In this document: positions 37,260-48,759 of the stretch, piece after piece
Layout of the letters: every line of letters begins with the position of its first letter
Position numbering within the stretch: the first letter of the stretch is position 1
From: Timema cristinae
Taxonomy: Eukaryota; Arthropoda; Insecta; Phasmatodea; Timematidae
NCBI GenBank assembly: GCA_039000515.1
Contig: JBCFYV010000012.1
Location: 31,426,821 to 31,490,820 of the forward strand
DNA: 64,000 nucleotides
Direction: 5' to 3'
The notes under the pieces: model-generated
Seen by the model: only the letters and a program-made list of their open reading frames with translations
Databases searched by the model: none
Told to the model about the DNA's origin: nothing
Made by a program: the position numbers and the translations under genes

Positions 37260-37505
37260 TGTGAGTGTCCAGCCCTAATATATTGTTGGACTCAAATCAC
37301 TCTTAGGAAGATTGAAAAGAAATATTTGGAGAGCTTTGAAATGGAGAATTCTTGAGATCAGGTGGACAGACAGACAAATGAAAAAGTCCTAAGAAGAATG
37401 GGTGAGAAGAGAAACATTTTGGATGTGATTCTTCACTGGAAAGCAATCTGGATTGAATGGAGTCTTAGGAGGAACCGTACTAGGGCTTGTTCATAAACCA
37501 TATAA
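37260..37505 (+). pseudogene. LINE ORF2 3'-end fragment
   Basis: Plus-strand translation gives 'RKIEKKYLESFEMENS', 'NEKVLRRMGEKRNILDVIL' and 'HWKAIWIEWSLRRNRT'. This is the familiar ORF2 C-terminal pattern (LEAFEMW... TNEEVL.R). One or two stops are present. A G-homopolymer (about 37516-37527) follows. Confidence 0.6.
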
Positions 37506-38289
37506 CACTTTGAAGGGGGGGGGGGGGCTCTAATGTCTACATGGGGGGCAGGTGGGGTACATAAAGGGTTACATAACATAGATCTTCTCAAATTAATGTT
37601 CGAAAATAATATTATTGTTCATGTTTTCACCTTTGATAAACATACTTATTGATATCTTCTGAATATCTGTGGCATTGAAAATGCAAGTATTAGCGCTTTT
37701 TATTTATCAATATTTCAAATGCACTTAGGTGGCATTGTCTGCCTGAGACTACGAACGCCAAGCACATTCGAAAACTTATTTTCATGTGCGTTACATTGAC
37801 ATGTTAAGATTTGTCCAATCTACTGACCCCTTCAGATGCATTTAGTTGGATAACAGCTATCAATCAAAGCGGCCTTAATTTACCTGTATAGTTGAGTTTG
37901 AGTATAATTTAGATTCCTATTTCACATTCTTTAACATAGGCTGTGGATAATCGCTTGTGTTTGTACAAAACCATTTCTTTAAAAATAGGAGACTTGTTCA
38001 TTGCTTGCTTATAAAAAGTAATATCCAGAAAAAAAACAGTGAAGAGTTTCAATAGTGAAATGGAAACAAGCAAAAGTACAGGATTTATCTCAAAGCAAGT
38101 TTGAGGAGTCCATCGATAGTGTTATTTCTTCGTACCAGCAGCATGTTATGAAAAGTAAATCTTCAAATACCATTAATTATTTTCAAAATATAGGTGTATT
38201 TAAGCCTATACCTTTTCCCTTCTGATAAATCTAGTGTGTGTATATATAAAAACAACTATTTATACACCCACTACAGTTGCCGCATTGTC

Positions 38290-38680
38290 TAAATTGTCAC
38301 ATTCAGTAGACTGGACGGCCGGTGTTGGGGGAGGGATTTTGAATACCAGTCATGTCTACTGAAGGTTGCTTTTCATAAATGGTTTCCTGCTCTCCTTCCA
38401 TGCAAATTCTGGTAAATTTTTTTAATGCTACCTGTTTTAGTATACATTTTGTAGGGTGATATAGTCAAGTTGTAGTTATTCTAATAAATTTTTTATTATA
38501 TTCATCTATTGGAGTAGAAATGAGTAAGGTAGAATTTTAGAGGTAATCTTTCTTCTTATTAACATAGAGAGTATAAAACCATTTAGGAAAAGCCACTCTT
38601 GAGTACACCTGACAGGTATTCGAACCCCGATATCCGCTTCATTGGCCATCAAGGGCCGAATGCAAGAACTTAAAATAGGT
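38290..38680. repeat. Two adjacent SINE fragments, opposite orientation
   Basis: 38290-38430 carries the plus-strand module 'ttcataaatggtttcctgct' and 'ctccttccatgcaaattctgg'. 38520-38660 carries the inverse: 'aaaccatttaggaaaagcca' followed by a reverse B-box 'ggtattcgaaccccgatat'. The minus-strand frame at 38506-38697 lies within this and is not a gene. Confidence 0.55.
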
Positions 38681-38699
38681 GGATGCTTTGTTGACATTA

Positions 38700-40560
38700 G
38701 TGTTGTAGCATTAGCCGCTGGCTAACTACAAAAATACAGAAAGCTGCGGACTTATCCTATTCTATTGATGCTGTATGCAGCCAACTCCAGTGTAAACACG
38801 CCCGGCCCACTTATACACACGCACCTGATCAACCCAACGGACCTCGATAAACTGAGACACTCCCACCAAGGTGCTTCAAGACGATTCGCCAGAGCCAAAG
38901 ACCTTAGGTGGAAAAGAAGAAACACTCCGCCAGTTCCACGACCCGGCTTCTATCATCTAGACGCTTATCGAACATTCTACTCCCTGTCTATGCTCTTTGG
39001 TTCCTCCTCCTCCCCCCCCAAGTCTTCCCATGGTTCCATGTTCTGCAAGCTGTGTTTTGGTTTAAAAGAAGGATCGTGTGAATTATATGCCACTCTTGGG
39101 CTGCAGTAGGAATTCGCTTGAACTGGCGAACGCTTCAAAATTAACTATGTAAGCTAAATTCATATTAGATGAAATCTTTAACGTTTCTAAAATCCTTTTG
39201 GCACTTGGTTGTTATTTCATAATGAATAGACTTGATCTTTCAAACTTGCGCTTTAGTGACTTTCCATGATGAATGGACTTTAAACTCTCATACTGGCATT
39301 TGGTTGCGTCTTCAAATATTTGCCTACATATAACTTAAAACTTTGCACTTAGCAGTATGCATAAAGTAATTGGACTTAAGACTTTTCAGATTTAATATTT
39401 TAGAGAAACATTACGACTTTACTTCGTTTGGCGTTTGTGTTGATTTAAATTACAATAGATCTAAATCTTTAACTGTGAACTTTGCTATATGTCCGGCATG
39501 ATTGAACGTAAAAACTTTGGGCATAATAAATTTAAAATCACGTAAACTTTGCTAGTATCATATTATGTTTTTTGTATACTATTTATGATGTTATTTTTGT
39601 GCACTTATATTTATGGGCATTATCTCTAAAAAAAAACCTGCTTTTGTTAATTATTTTCAAAGGTTAATGGGTTTTGGTTCAGAACTTAAGACTTATACAT
39701 TATGTCATTCATAATTTTACCTTGTCTATGAACTTTAACTTAATGAAACACCTTGCAAGGTTTATATTTAAAGTTTATTGTATGAGAATAGTTCTGGTTA
39801 GGTTATTTTTGATGTTCATCTTTGAACATGAATTACCTGCCGCCGTCAGTGCACCATAGGGGTAAAAGGAAGTTGTCATAGCAACCAAGTTGTGATTGTA
39901 AACGAGAGGTGTAGGCCAATCAAATGCATGGGTTGTCTAACACCATCATCAGGAAATATGTCAGGTTTAATCATATACTCCCCCTTTTTTGGGACTGATG
40001 AGGTATTATTAGAAATGTATAGAGGTTATATTTTAGTAATTGTCGTATTGAACAGTACGAGGTGCGGCTGAGGTTTAATTGTTTAGTTTTCACGCCTAAC
40101 TGTTGCCTTCCATATCAAGCGTAGATGTTCGCTTTTAAATTTGGTGCTCGTTGTATGAGGCCATGGAATAAAATTGTAAAGATGTTACATACTTGATGAT
40201 TGTTTATATATTTATATCTATTGTTATTCTCATTTTTCTTGGGAAATTAAATAAACTACTGTTATCTGAGATACTTGTTCTTCCCTCTCTCACTAGCATT
40301 CTTCGGTATGATAAGTTAGGTAATTTCATATGTGGTTATGAAACTAAAGGTCTAGTCATGCCCCTGGGCATTGGTTATCTATTGTTGAGGACGGCCGTTA
40401 GAATATTACGGTTCAGTGTGGGTTTGCTTGCGTCATCGTAGGTTAAAAGGTGGATCCTTAGTGTGCTCGGGACCACACTATCGGTCTACTAAACATTCAC
40501 TAATGTTTTTGCATACCACCCTAAGTCTTTTTCGAGAGTGAAGCCGGGATCGATGTTGGA
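38700..40560 (+). other. Unrecognised GC-richer block with ORF fragments; possibly retroelement-derived
   Basis: The segment 38765-39109 is distinctly richer in C and G than its surroundings and stays open for 114 codons ('TDLDKLRHSHQGASRRFARA', then a Pro/Arg-rich part). No family is recognised. It is followed by a stretch with many 'actttg'/'aacttt' repeats and then an 82-aa hydrophobic frame (40193-40441). A more GC-rich tail around 40440-40560 contains 'cgggaccacactatcggtct'. It may be part of a long terminal repeat or other retroelement, but no paired repeat or polyprotein motif was found in the window. Confidence 0.3.
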
Positions 40561-40601
40561 ACTAAATATGAGTCCAGGATGTCTTATGTGACATTCAAAA
40601 C

Positions 40602-40764
40602 TACAGTAGCCCCATGGCTTCTTTGGTGCTGAATGACAGCTGATAAACATGTTTTTTGCAGATCATATGGTTCGGCGTAGGGATCCATAATTTGGTCTAG
40701 TAACCTATCAAAGCAGTCAGCTGTGAGCTGTCAGTCAGCACCATAGAAGCCACGGGTTACTGTA
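40602..40764. mobile_element. Mariner-type MITE (163 bp) with ~41-bp terminal inverted repeats
   Basis: The left end is TACAGTAGCCCCATGGCTTC and the right end, read inward, is TACAGTAACCCGTGGCTTCT. Each then continues 'ttggtgctga.tgacagct'. Terminal TACAGTA fits TA-target Tc1/mariner-derived elements. There is no ORF. The related copy at 26800-26945 shares the whole middle. Confidence 0.75.
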
Positions 40765-41540
40765 TGTCTTAGGAACATAGAAAAACAGATCAGAAACTCT
40801 GACATTCAAAACTGTCATATAGACATAGCTGTCTTCGAAGACCCTAACAAAAATACAAGATATTAAATCAAATAGTCTCATATTAATTTATCAGCGGCAA
40901 GGAGGCGCGACAAGTCAATCATGACCACCACTTGTACGTCTACTAGTCCTAGATGACCTCTGAGGATGTTGCTACGAGTCATTAGAATAGAATGCAAAAT
41001 ATGAAACGAGGGGTGTTGGTTTTATACAAGATGCCCTGCGCTTGTAGACGGCCGCTGATGACAACATTGAGGAGCTGGCAGTCATAATAGTTGAGTTTTG
41101 CAAGCGAGCAAGGCGTATGTGTGTAGAGAACTTCCTCTGGGAACGTAGCAGTCCATTGGGCCAGGTTTCCTTGAGCTTTGCCATTTCCAGCAGCATGATT
41201 TCACCCTGAATTTATTAGTTCTTGGATTTATAGTGAATCTTATAAGTAGGGTATTATGAGTGTATGTGCTACAATAATGAGTAATTAGCATGTTACATAA
41301 TATTCACAAGACTATCTTGAAGGAATTTAATTAAATAACAGTTGAGGCTTTATTTTTATTTTGTTTAGTATCGTGTCGATCTGTTCAGGTTATACACATA
41401 TATATTAACTAAGTTAATGAGTTACGGATGAGGAAAGTTGAATTTAGAGGATGTGTAGTTGTCCACCCATATTTGTGTAGAAAACCATTTAGGAAAAACC
41501 ACCCAACTGGAATTTTGAGTTTTGATGTTCCTGTTATCAG
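40765..41540. other. Non-coding stretch
   Basis: No gene recognised. 41455-41510 carries an inverse SINE module ('aaccatttaggaaaaaccac'). The overlapping short minus-strand frames at 40972-41291 have no recognisable domain. Confidence 0.35.
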
Positions 41541-41550
41541 GAGTCTAGTC

Positions 41551-42955
41551 CAGAGGGTGGGCAACATTTTTCAATGTAGCCACTTTTTGTCCTCGAGGAC
41601 AAAGGCAGGCATACAAGGTTATAAAGTTATAAAATAAGAGGAGAATAAATACACTGAGAGCAGATAGGACATTAAAAAAATGAATATATTATTAAATATT
41701 ATATTCGCTCATGTTTCTAAGAGAGACACTCAGCATTAATGCGCAAACCAACTTGGATAAAAAAGTGATGAACCAGAAAATAATTAAAGAAGGTGTAAAA
41801 TACTTATGTTGGTTTCGATTTTATTTCTATTTAACTGTTAGTATTTCTGAGGCTACATCGTAGCCTTGGCCTCACACATTCTGAAGATCAAGTCCAAAAC
41901 GTGAAATTTGTAATTTTATTGTATCAGCAATACCAGCACCAGGCATATCATAAACTGGGACGAATGTGAGGAAATCTTCTCTGATATCCATGATTTAAAC
42001 ATCAGCTCAGTCGGTAGAGTATCTGCCTTCGGAGCTAAAGATCTCGGGTTCGATTCCCCACATGGCCGAAAAATTTATAATTGATGAAATGTTGTTTTCC
42101 CATTTCACAGTGAATAAATTAACGGCCGGGGGCTGGATGTTGTGTCTGTTATAGATTTAAGTAGAGTAATTAGTACATAGGCGTATAACCCGAGTAGGTA
42201 GTAAGACGCGGTGCTAATTTTAAAAAAAAACTACTCCCTGAGTTTTCGTCTTAAGATTCCCCCACCCTGGATACACCCCTGGGCTCCACCATAGTTAGCA
42301 AAGGCTTTGTGAAGCTATTTTAAAGGATGCTTTGTTTTTTACAGATATAATAGCATCAATATTGCCAAATTTTTTTTAAATCTAAATAAAATACATCTGT
42401 CAGTGTCAAGAGATTTGTATTCAAAAGAGAAAGAATAATTTATTATAAATTTATAGTTTAAAAACCAAATTTCAGTGGGAACAAGTTAAAAAAACATTTG
42501 ATTGAAATATCCATGTAATAAGTGATCAAACATAAATTTTGTAAGCGCTACACCATAACATTTATTTATGAGCAAACATTTTTAATTTTATACCACCAGA
42601 GAAACCAAATTTAGGAAAAAAAGGCTAAAGAGAGAAAATGATTTGCACTTACAGGTAACAACAATAACTTGAATACTGAAGCACTTTGTGATCAAAAGAG
42701 AGCCTATAAAAGCCACTAATAAATTAATACATACCAGTTTAAATTTATTCATTTTGCAAGTGGAACTTTTAGCACAGGTAAGTATATGTGAAATGTATTT
42801 TTTATTTTAATATTTATTCAAGTATTAAGCTCTAAGACTTGTAAGATTTAAATGTTCATAATATTAGCTCAAACATTTTTAAGAGGGCTCCAGCATGCAT
42901 TTTTTTTATGGTGTAAGGGCTTCTTCGATCTAAAAAGTTTGGGAACCCAAGCACT
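41551..42955. mobile_element. Region with two hAT-like termini (fragments)
   Basis: 'CAGAGGGTGGGCAACATTTT' at 41551 and, at 42925-42953, the inward-facing end complementary to 'GGGTTCCCAAACTTTTTAG' are both typical hAT-type termini. They are not good inverted copies of each other, so two different elements are likely. No transposase frame was recognised between them. A SINE is inserted at 42000-42222. Confidence 0.35.
42000..42222 (+). repeat. tRNA-derived SINE, near full length
   Basis: Head with A-box-like 'agctcagtcggtagagtatc' and B-box 'ggttcgattcc' (42048-42058), then the body 'catttcacagtgaataaatt' and the 3' module 'gcgtataacccgagtaggta' + 'gtaagacgcggtgctaa'. It resembles 36160-36310 (minus). 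Pol III promoter boxes are intact. Confidence 0.75.
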
Positions 42956-42959
42956 ATTC

Positions 42960-44220
42960 GATTCAAAAATATTCGTAATCAAAAAATCACCATTCACATA
43001 CACCTTATGATCATTTGACCACTAAAATAAATTGAGGGTAGCTCGATTATTTTAACTTAGATCAAATGAAACATTAAACTGTCCTCACTTATTAATTAAT
43101 GTTAAAACTTAAATCACTAACAGGTCAGTCTACACAGTGGCTTGCATTTTTACATTCACATTTCCAAGGCAATGGTGGTATGACTAAAGAGGATATTGTT
43201 TATTCTTATTAATCCATATATGCAAGCAAAGTATGTAAGCAACTGCTCCTCCTTAAAACAACTACTCTGACTTCAATTTTAGCAAAACAATTACTATACT
43301 TTGGTATGGCTAAAATATAAATTTGCTCTCCTGGATTAGTAATTGCTCCTGATCTTTTGAGTCGTCTCAGTAGATGAATGATAATTGGAGCAAAGGCGTG
43401 AACACTCGACTACAGAGTATTTGGGGTGCACGAAAAAGTATACAGGAGTTGAAGAGAGACTTCAGTTAATGAATAGCTTGCTATAGAGAGATATAATAGA
43501 AAAAGAACCCGTTGTTTGTGTGACTCATTTGAAAGAAACGCACACATTCATTTTATATTTAATTTGTTTGATATTTTTCTCTATGCGATTTTAAAATCGA
43601 ATACCTTTTCTTTTAAAATATATTTATAATATACCAGATAAACCTCTTTTCGTTTTATAAAGTACATTTTGTTATATTTGTAAGTTACAAGAAAAATGGA
43701 TAGAAATATATAACAAGGAACAAACACAAAATGGCTTTTACAATTAAATAAAGAACACAGTTAACACTACATGTCTGCCAATTGACAAAGAGGTATGGTT
43801 GCCTTTTGGAGAAAATCAATGTTTACTGCCCAATACCCCCGTCCAAGGTTTCTATCGAAATTCATAGTAGGGTGTGTGAAACACACAACACAACTTTCTA
43901 AATGAGGAAACAAAAAAACAAAAGGGAGATAAAGTAAATTGGTAAATAATGATAGGAACATGTACATCATAAAGTGAAAAGAGGTTTTTCTTCTAGATAT
44001 ATATTTCATATTCACATCCATTGTCCGTTTCCTGCGTTTGTTCTTTATGTTATTCCTTTTACATGTTCCTATCTATGTGTCCTATCATTCATAACTAATA
44101 TATTTTTAATGAATCAGATAGCCGAAGCTATCATCTATGCATTTTGGTGAGGATAGCACCTCTTAGATATCATATCCATCATAGACTCTGCCTTAAAATA
44201 TGAGTGAAGAATGACCATGG
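42960..44220. other. Non-coding stretch
   Basis: AT-rich, no gene recognised. The 84-aa minus-strand frame at 43767-44021 is Phe/Leu-rich, lacks any recognised motif and is not supported. Confidence 0.35.
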
Positions 44221-44232
44221 GCACGGGACGAA

Positions 44233-44305
44233 TCCTGGATAGCTCAGTGGTAAGAGCAGTGGCGTACTAAGCCGAAGGTCCCGGGTTCGATTCCCGTGTC
44301 CAGGT
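44233..44305 (+). repeat. tRNA-like unit of a repeat family (not a functional tRNA)
   Basis: Folds as a 73-nt cloverleaf: acceptor TCCTGGA/TCCAGGT, D arm GCTC/GAGC, and a T loop within 'gggttcgattcccg'. The anticodon loop GTACTAA would give ACT, which animals do not normally use for serine. The anticodon and T stems have mismatches. The same unit with the same loop occurs at 61020-61097 and, inverted, at 63138-63210 and 23621-23696. At least three copies have a 'ttaaaatat.{1,3}gagtga'-like upstream module, so this is an amplified element. Confidence 0.7.
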
Positions 44306-44339
44306 GTCATTTTTCAATTTTCAGGATATAATAATTTTT

Positions 44340-46070
44340 TTTTGTTTTGTTTTTGGTTTCCATTTTTAAGAAGTTAAGTTGCGTGATTTACACTTCCTCC
44401 TGATGGGTTCCGCTAGAATGAAATCTAGGTCGGGGATGTGGTGGTTTTTCTTTGAAAATATTTTATTTCCTAAATAAAGTCCTTTTGACACACCCAGAGG
44501 GAGCACGTGGGACAAACCCATATTTACCAAGGCAGCAAATAATTTAGAATGCAAGATTAAAACACTAAATAGAACTATAATATATAGAATATTTGTAAAA
44601 TGCATATTCATTTTAAGAGCTGGGGAAGCATGTAGAGACATGCCAGTAGTAAATTTAAAATATAGTTTATGATCTAGATTTGCTTCCATTTATTTGTTGG
44701 CAGCCAAAGACAATACACTTAGGAGTGTTACAATATATTGCCGAATTGTATTAATAAGAGTATTCGTTGCAATTATATCAAAGTTTATTTCTAGTTTAGG
44801 ATTTAGGATACAACATATTAATTGCAGAATTACAAATACAATGCATAGTTTACTACATTAATGTTGCCAATAATTTAATGACCATAAGTTATTTGTTGCA
44901 ATAACCTTAATACAAGGAACTTGAAAGTTAACTCTTCACATTATTTTTAAAGCCATAGAATGTAAAACAAAAAACTATTAGAGGTCGGGATCAAATATTT
45001 AACAAGTATTCAATATTCAATTCTTATGTAATTCAAGCCTAGTACTTAAGTTGTAAATTATAATGTTTCATGACAACACACAACAGTATTGCACTGGAAA
45101 GTACTAACCCATTTAGTGCCACACCTTGTGATTGCCAAGGATATTTATTAATTTTCACAAGATTGTTGAAGAAAAATCACCAAACTCTTATTTATGAAGC
45201 GATTTTTCATAATATAATAGAAATTTTTATCTGCGTATAATGTTCTTTAATATAGGAGGATGTTCTCGTTCTACTGAAATCAAACTACTACCCTGTCTTA
45301 TCAAATAACACCAGAACTAGCTCGAAAGTCAATCAGACCACCTCATGACACGTTTAAGGGTATTCCAGTGATTGAAAAAATTGACTTCAAAAATTCAATT
45401 CTAAGTGACCAATTATGATAGAATGGGGTAAAATAACCTCCCCTCCACTTCCTCTCAGGCTATACCCGAGCGCAAATGCTTTTATCGTCAGTTGGAATAA
45501 GTTTTCTACTCAAGGTGGATCTATGACACTTAGCACTGGCATGTTGTCACATCTTCAAAAATATGTACATAAGTCCTTTTTCCTGCTAAATATCTTAATC
45601 TCCCTTTGACATTTTGTGAGAAGCCAACGTCTTTTATTTCTCTTTCTTTCCCCCCCCCCTAATGGCAAGGAGGAAGTAGATTTGTGGAGCAAGAGGGGGA
45701 TAAACTCAGGTATCTTGTTACTAGATCTCTTTAAGGCTAGCTGGTTTCACTGAAACTTTCTAGCACAGCAATGACAAAAAAAAACTAAATTGTAGTAATT
45801 GAAATAATGTTTATATATTTAATTTAAATTTATTATAACATGCATTTTATTTGCCGATTAATTATATCAGCACACGAATAATAACTATTTCTATAATAGT
45901 CACAAAGAGACCCACAGCAGTCGAATCATCATTGCAGACTTATTGGGATCGTGTTGGCCAACATGTTGTGTTACAATAAACGTGGCTTAAACAGTTGTAA
46001 CAACCCCCACTGATGGACAGGAAGGGGTGGGAGGTACGATCTTGAATTCCTGTGTTCATTACTAGTCTGT
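44340..46070. other. Non-coding stretch
   Basis: No gene recognised. The 107-aa minus-strand frame at 44366-44689 and the 64-aa plus-strand frame at 45415-45609 carry no recognisable domain and have background composition. A 10-C run lies at about 45650. Confidence 0.35.
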
Positions 46071-46077
46071 CCATGAT

Positions 46078-46833
46078 AGGTTTTTACCTGGATGACAGTT
46101 CAAAAATCATATGTTTAGGTTTTGGGTCACCAACACTTGTCAAATATCATTGTTTTGTTATGAATATTAAGTTTTTTAATTACATGTTATATTTTACATT
46201 TAAAATAACGTAAACTTAAGTTTTCTCACACTATTTCATTACTTTTAATAATTTCTTTTTACTCAATCCGAAACAATATTCTAAACATAATTTAAAGTAC
46301 TTATTTTTTGTTTTGGAATGTTAACAATAATGTGTAATATAGTGCATATATTAATACTATTTAAAAATACAGGCATCGTATTTACTTGGAAAAGAGAAGA
46401 TACTTGTCTTTTTTTAATTATATGATAAATTATTTTATGATTATTTTATCATATTTTGAAAAATTTAACTGAATAAAATATTTTTATCCAATGCGTGGGT
46501 GTCCATTGTAAATAACTTGGTTTCCATCATGATCAATCACATAGTTTAAATTTGTCGGTCACCAGTTTGAAGCTATATTCATTAGACCTTTAGTGAAAGT
46601 GCCATGGATTTTTTTTAAAGTGAGATAAAACAATAGACAACCTTTGTGCCTGGCCTCAAATAAATATATAAATAATATTGGCCTAAATTACTGTGGTTAA
46701 CTATCACATTCATACATTACCATATGTTTTCATTACAGTTATCCAAAGTGACGGCTGTTAGCTGTTGACATAGGGCTTCATTATGAATTATTTCTAGTAG
46801 CTTTTTGAGCTGTCATCTAAGTAAACTAAGGTT
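46078..46833 (+). mobile_element. Terminal-inverted-repeat element, family A, copy 2 (~755 bp)
   Basis: The left end is AGGTTTTTACCTGGATGACA. The right end, read inward, is ACCTTAGTTTACTTAGATGA, and both continue CAG(T/C)TCAAAAA. The internal sequence, including 'cacattcatacattaccata' and 'ggcctaaattactgtggtta', matches the copies at 21121-21873 and 61348-63008. There is no ORF. It is the most intact of the three. Confidence 0.8.
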
Positions 46834-46964
46834 GTGAATGTTACTATACATAGTATGTAGGCTATTTTATAAACATTCACTAGAGGGGGAAGGACTGCTC
46901 ACATTTTATGCGAGACAATGGCATTACTGACATTCATACAGTAAAATACTGTTCATTAACGTAA

Positions 46965-47630
46965 CTTAAGTTGGCCCGCCATATCTCAGAATTGTTCATT
47001 CTTTTGTTCTTGATTTGTGCTCATATGTGCTCAAACATGAACATTAAATTTGTGTTGTTAAATTAGGCATTTCAGAGAATATTTAATAGGGTGGGCAAAC
47101 TTGAGCTAAAGTTAGCCAGCCATTAGAAACACTACATAATAAAATTGTGTTTGTTCCATTTAATTGTGCTCCTTTTATGCTAATATGCGCCCGAAGATTG
47201 ATATTTGTGCTCTAAAATTAGGCATTGTAGAGAAGATTTCATGTGGGAGACCAACATGAGCTTTACCTATTCCGTAACTTGAAGAAAACATTACCTCAAA
47301 TTGGCCCACCACATTTTGAAAAAAATTAATGTGACAATATTTTGTTTGCATGAATCATTTGTGCTTAGTTTGTGTTCATATTTGCCTAAAGATGAACATT
47401 TATGCTAAAAAATTATCCATTTTATCTAATATTGTGGTGGGGCTACTTGAGCTCAAGCTGGACCTCCCCAATTGAAAAAATAATGTAACCAATTTCTGTC
47501 TACAGCATTTTAATCACCTACGTTAGTGATCATATGTTCATTCGAATGATGTAAACAGAATTTGCTTATTTAATGTTTTTCAATATGTGGAGGCAAGCTT
47601 AAGCTCTAGGAGGCCAAGGAAGTTGTTTCA
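46965..47630. repeat. Degenerate tandem repeat (~145-200-bp units, about four)
   Basis: Each unit carries a 'tttgtgct..tatgtgct' phrase, 'gatgaacatt', 'aaaattaggcatt' and a 'gggc..acttgagctaaa' phrase. Units start near 47016, 47161, 47358 and 47520. They are strongly diverged and have no coding frame. Confidence 0.6.
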
Positions 47631-47869
47631 TTGTAAGAGCCTATGTTTTGCTGGAAAAATTATAAAGAAGAATCTGCTATTCAAAGGTGTCCTTTAAGGG
47701 AGATTTCACTGTAGTTATTCACTGTCAGGAACACACATTTGACACCGTTGTGAGAGTGTAAAAAGTGTTCATATTGATATGTTACACACTTACACTGCAC
47801 ATGTTACACTGTCAAATGATAATTGTCACCGACATAGGTGGGCACACAGAATAAGCGTAAATAATGTCT

Positions 47870-48060
47870 AATTTGGTTTGCCTTTGATGATAAGGTCACA
47901 GTTTGAATTTCGGCTCGGAATAGTGAAAGGAATTTTTTCCTAAATAACTTCCCACTCTCCCTCCATGCAAATGTGTATACTATTTATATAATTTGGCCTT
48001 ACTCATCCATATCTAAACGGAATGGGAAATGAGTGTAACATTGAAATCTATATTGGCCTA
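47870..48060 (+). repeat. SINE fragment
   Basis: 'gtcacagtttgaatttcggc' (degraded B box), then 'tttcctaaataacttcccac', 'tctccctccatgcaaatgtg' and 'ggaatgggaaatgagtg'. Same module order as 27930-28115. Confidence 0.6.
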
Positions 48061-48310
48061 TCCTAATGCAAAAAGTGTGTATGTGTAGCCATAAAAATAC
48101 TAGCCACTTATCTAGATGAGCTGTAAAGCTGAAATTTGGTAGGCAGGTAGAGGGATTATATCATATAATCTGAAATGTCTATAAATCCAAAATTTCAAAA
48201 TGGAACCCAAGAACCGATGGGCGTAGGGAGACTATAAATAAAGTTATAAATTGGTATAAATTTGGTAAGGTATAAAGTGGTAATTTGACAGGCTGCATAA
48301 AAGAGTTGAT

Positions 48311-48755
48311 GTAAATTCCGTCCAAAAGATTTTATTACTCTAAGCTCCTGTGTTAATTCTCAACCGCCATTTTCATTAGATACTGTAAATTCAGTCCCAT
48401 AATTGGCATAAGATGGTGTAAATTCCGTCCCATTTTAAATGCAAACAACATTTGAAATACAATATAAACAATAAAAAAAATCTAACTATAGTTTGGGGGG
48501 TTGAGGACCAACTGTGATCAATCAACTGATAAGGGACTTTATACCATGTGTGACCCCCAACTTAACCTTCCAAATTTAATAACTACATATTTTTAATGTT
48601 TATGTGTTAACATAACATAAATAATATATGTAAAAGCATAATTATGGGACGCAATTTACATAGCACCCTTATAATGACGGCAAGGAATTTACATAATAAT
48701 TTTTAATGGTTCGAACAGATTTTACATAAAAATATGAAAACGGGATGGAATTTAC
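48311..48755. repeat. Clustered inverted short motif (GTAAATTCCGTCC)
   Basis: Three plus-strand motifs (48311-48323 and 48418-48431, with a variant at 48385) are followed by three in inverse orientation (48646-48659, 48679-48692, 48742-48755). The arrangement resembles a MITE with subterminal repeats, but clear outer termini were not identified. Confidence 0.5.
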
Positions 48756-48759
48756 CATA

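Larger units (their letters stand above)
28306..37848. repeat. Primary (better) copy of the block duplicated at 1-9229
   Basis: This copy keeps open frames and splice sites for RpLP1 exons 3 and 4 and continues into unique DNA at both sides. It is therefore the authentic locus. Apart from those exons it is non-coding intron or flank DNA filled with old repeats, several of which are listed separately. Confidence 0.85.

Noticed and set aside
44233..44305. Functional tRNA-Ser gene
   Set aside because: Anticodon ACT is not normally used in animals, the stems have mismatches, and near-identical units recur with shared flanks.
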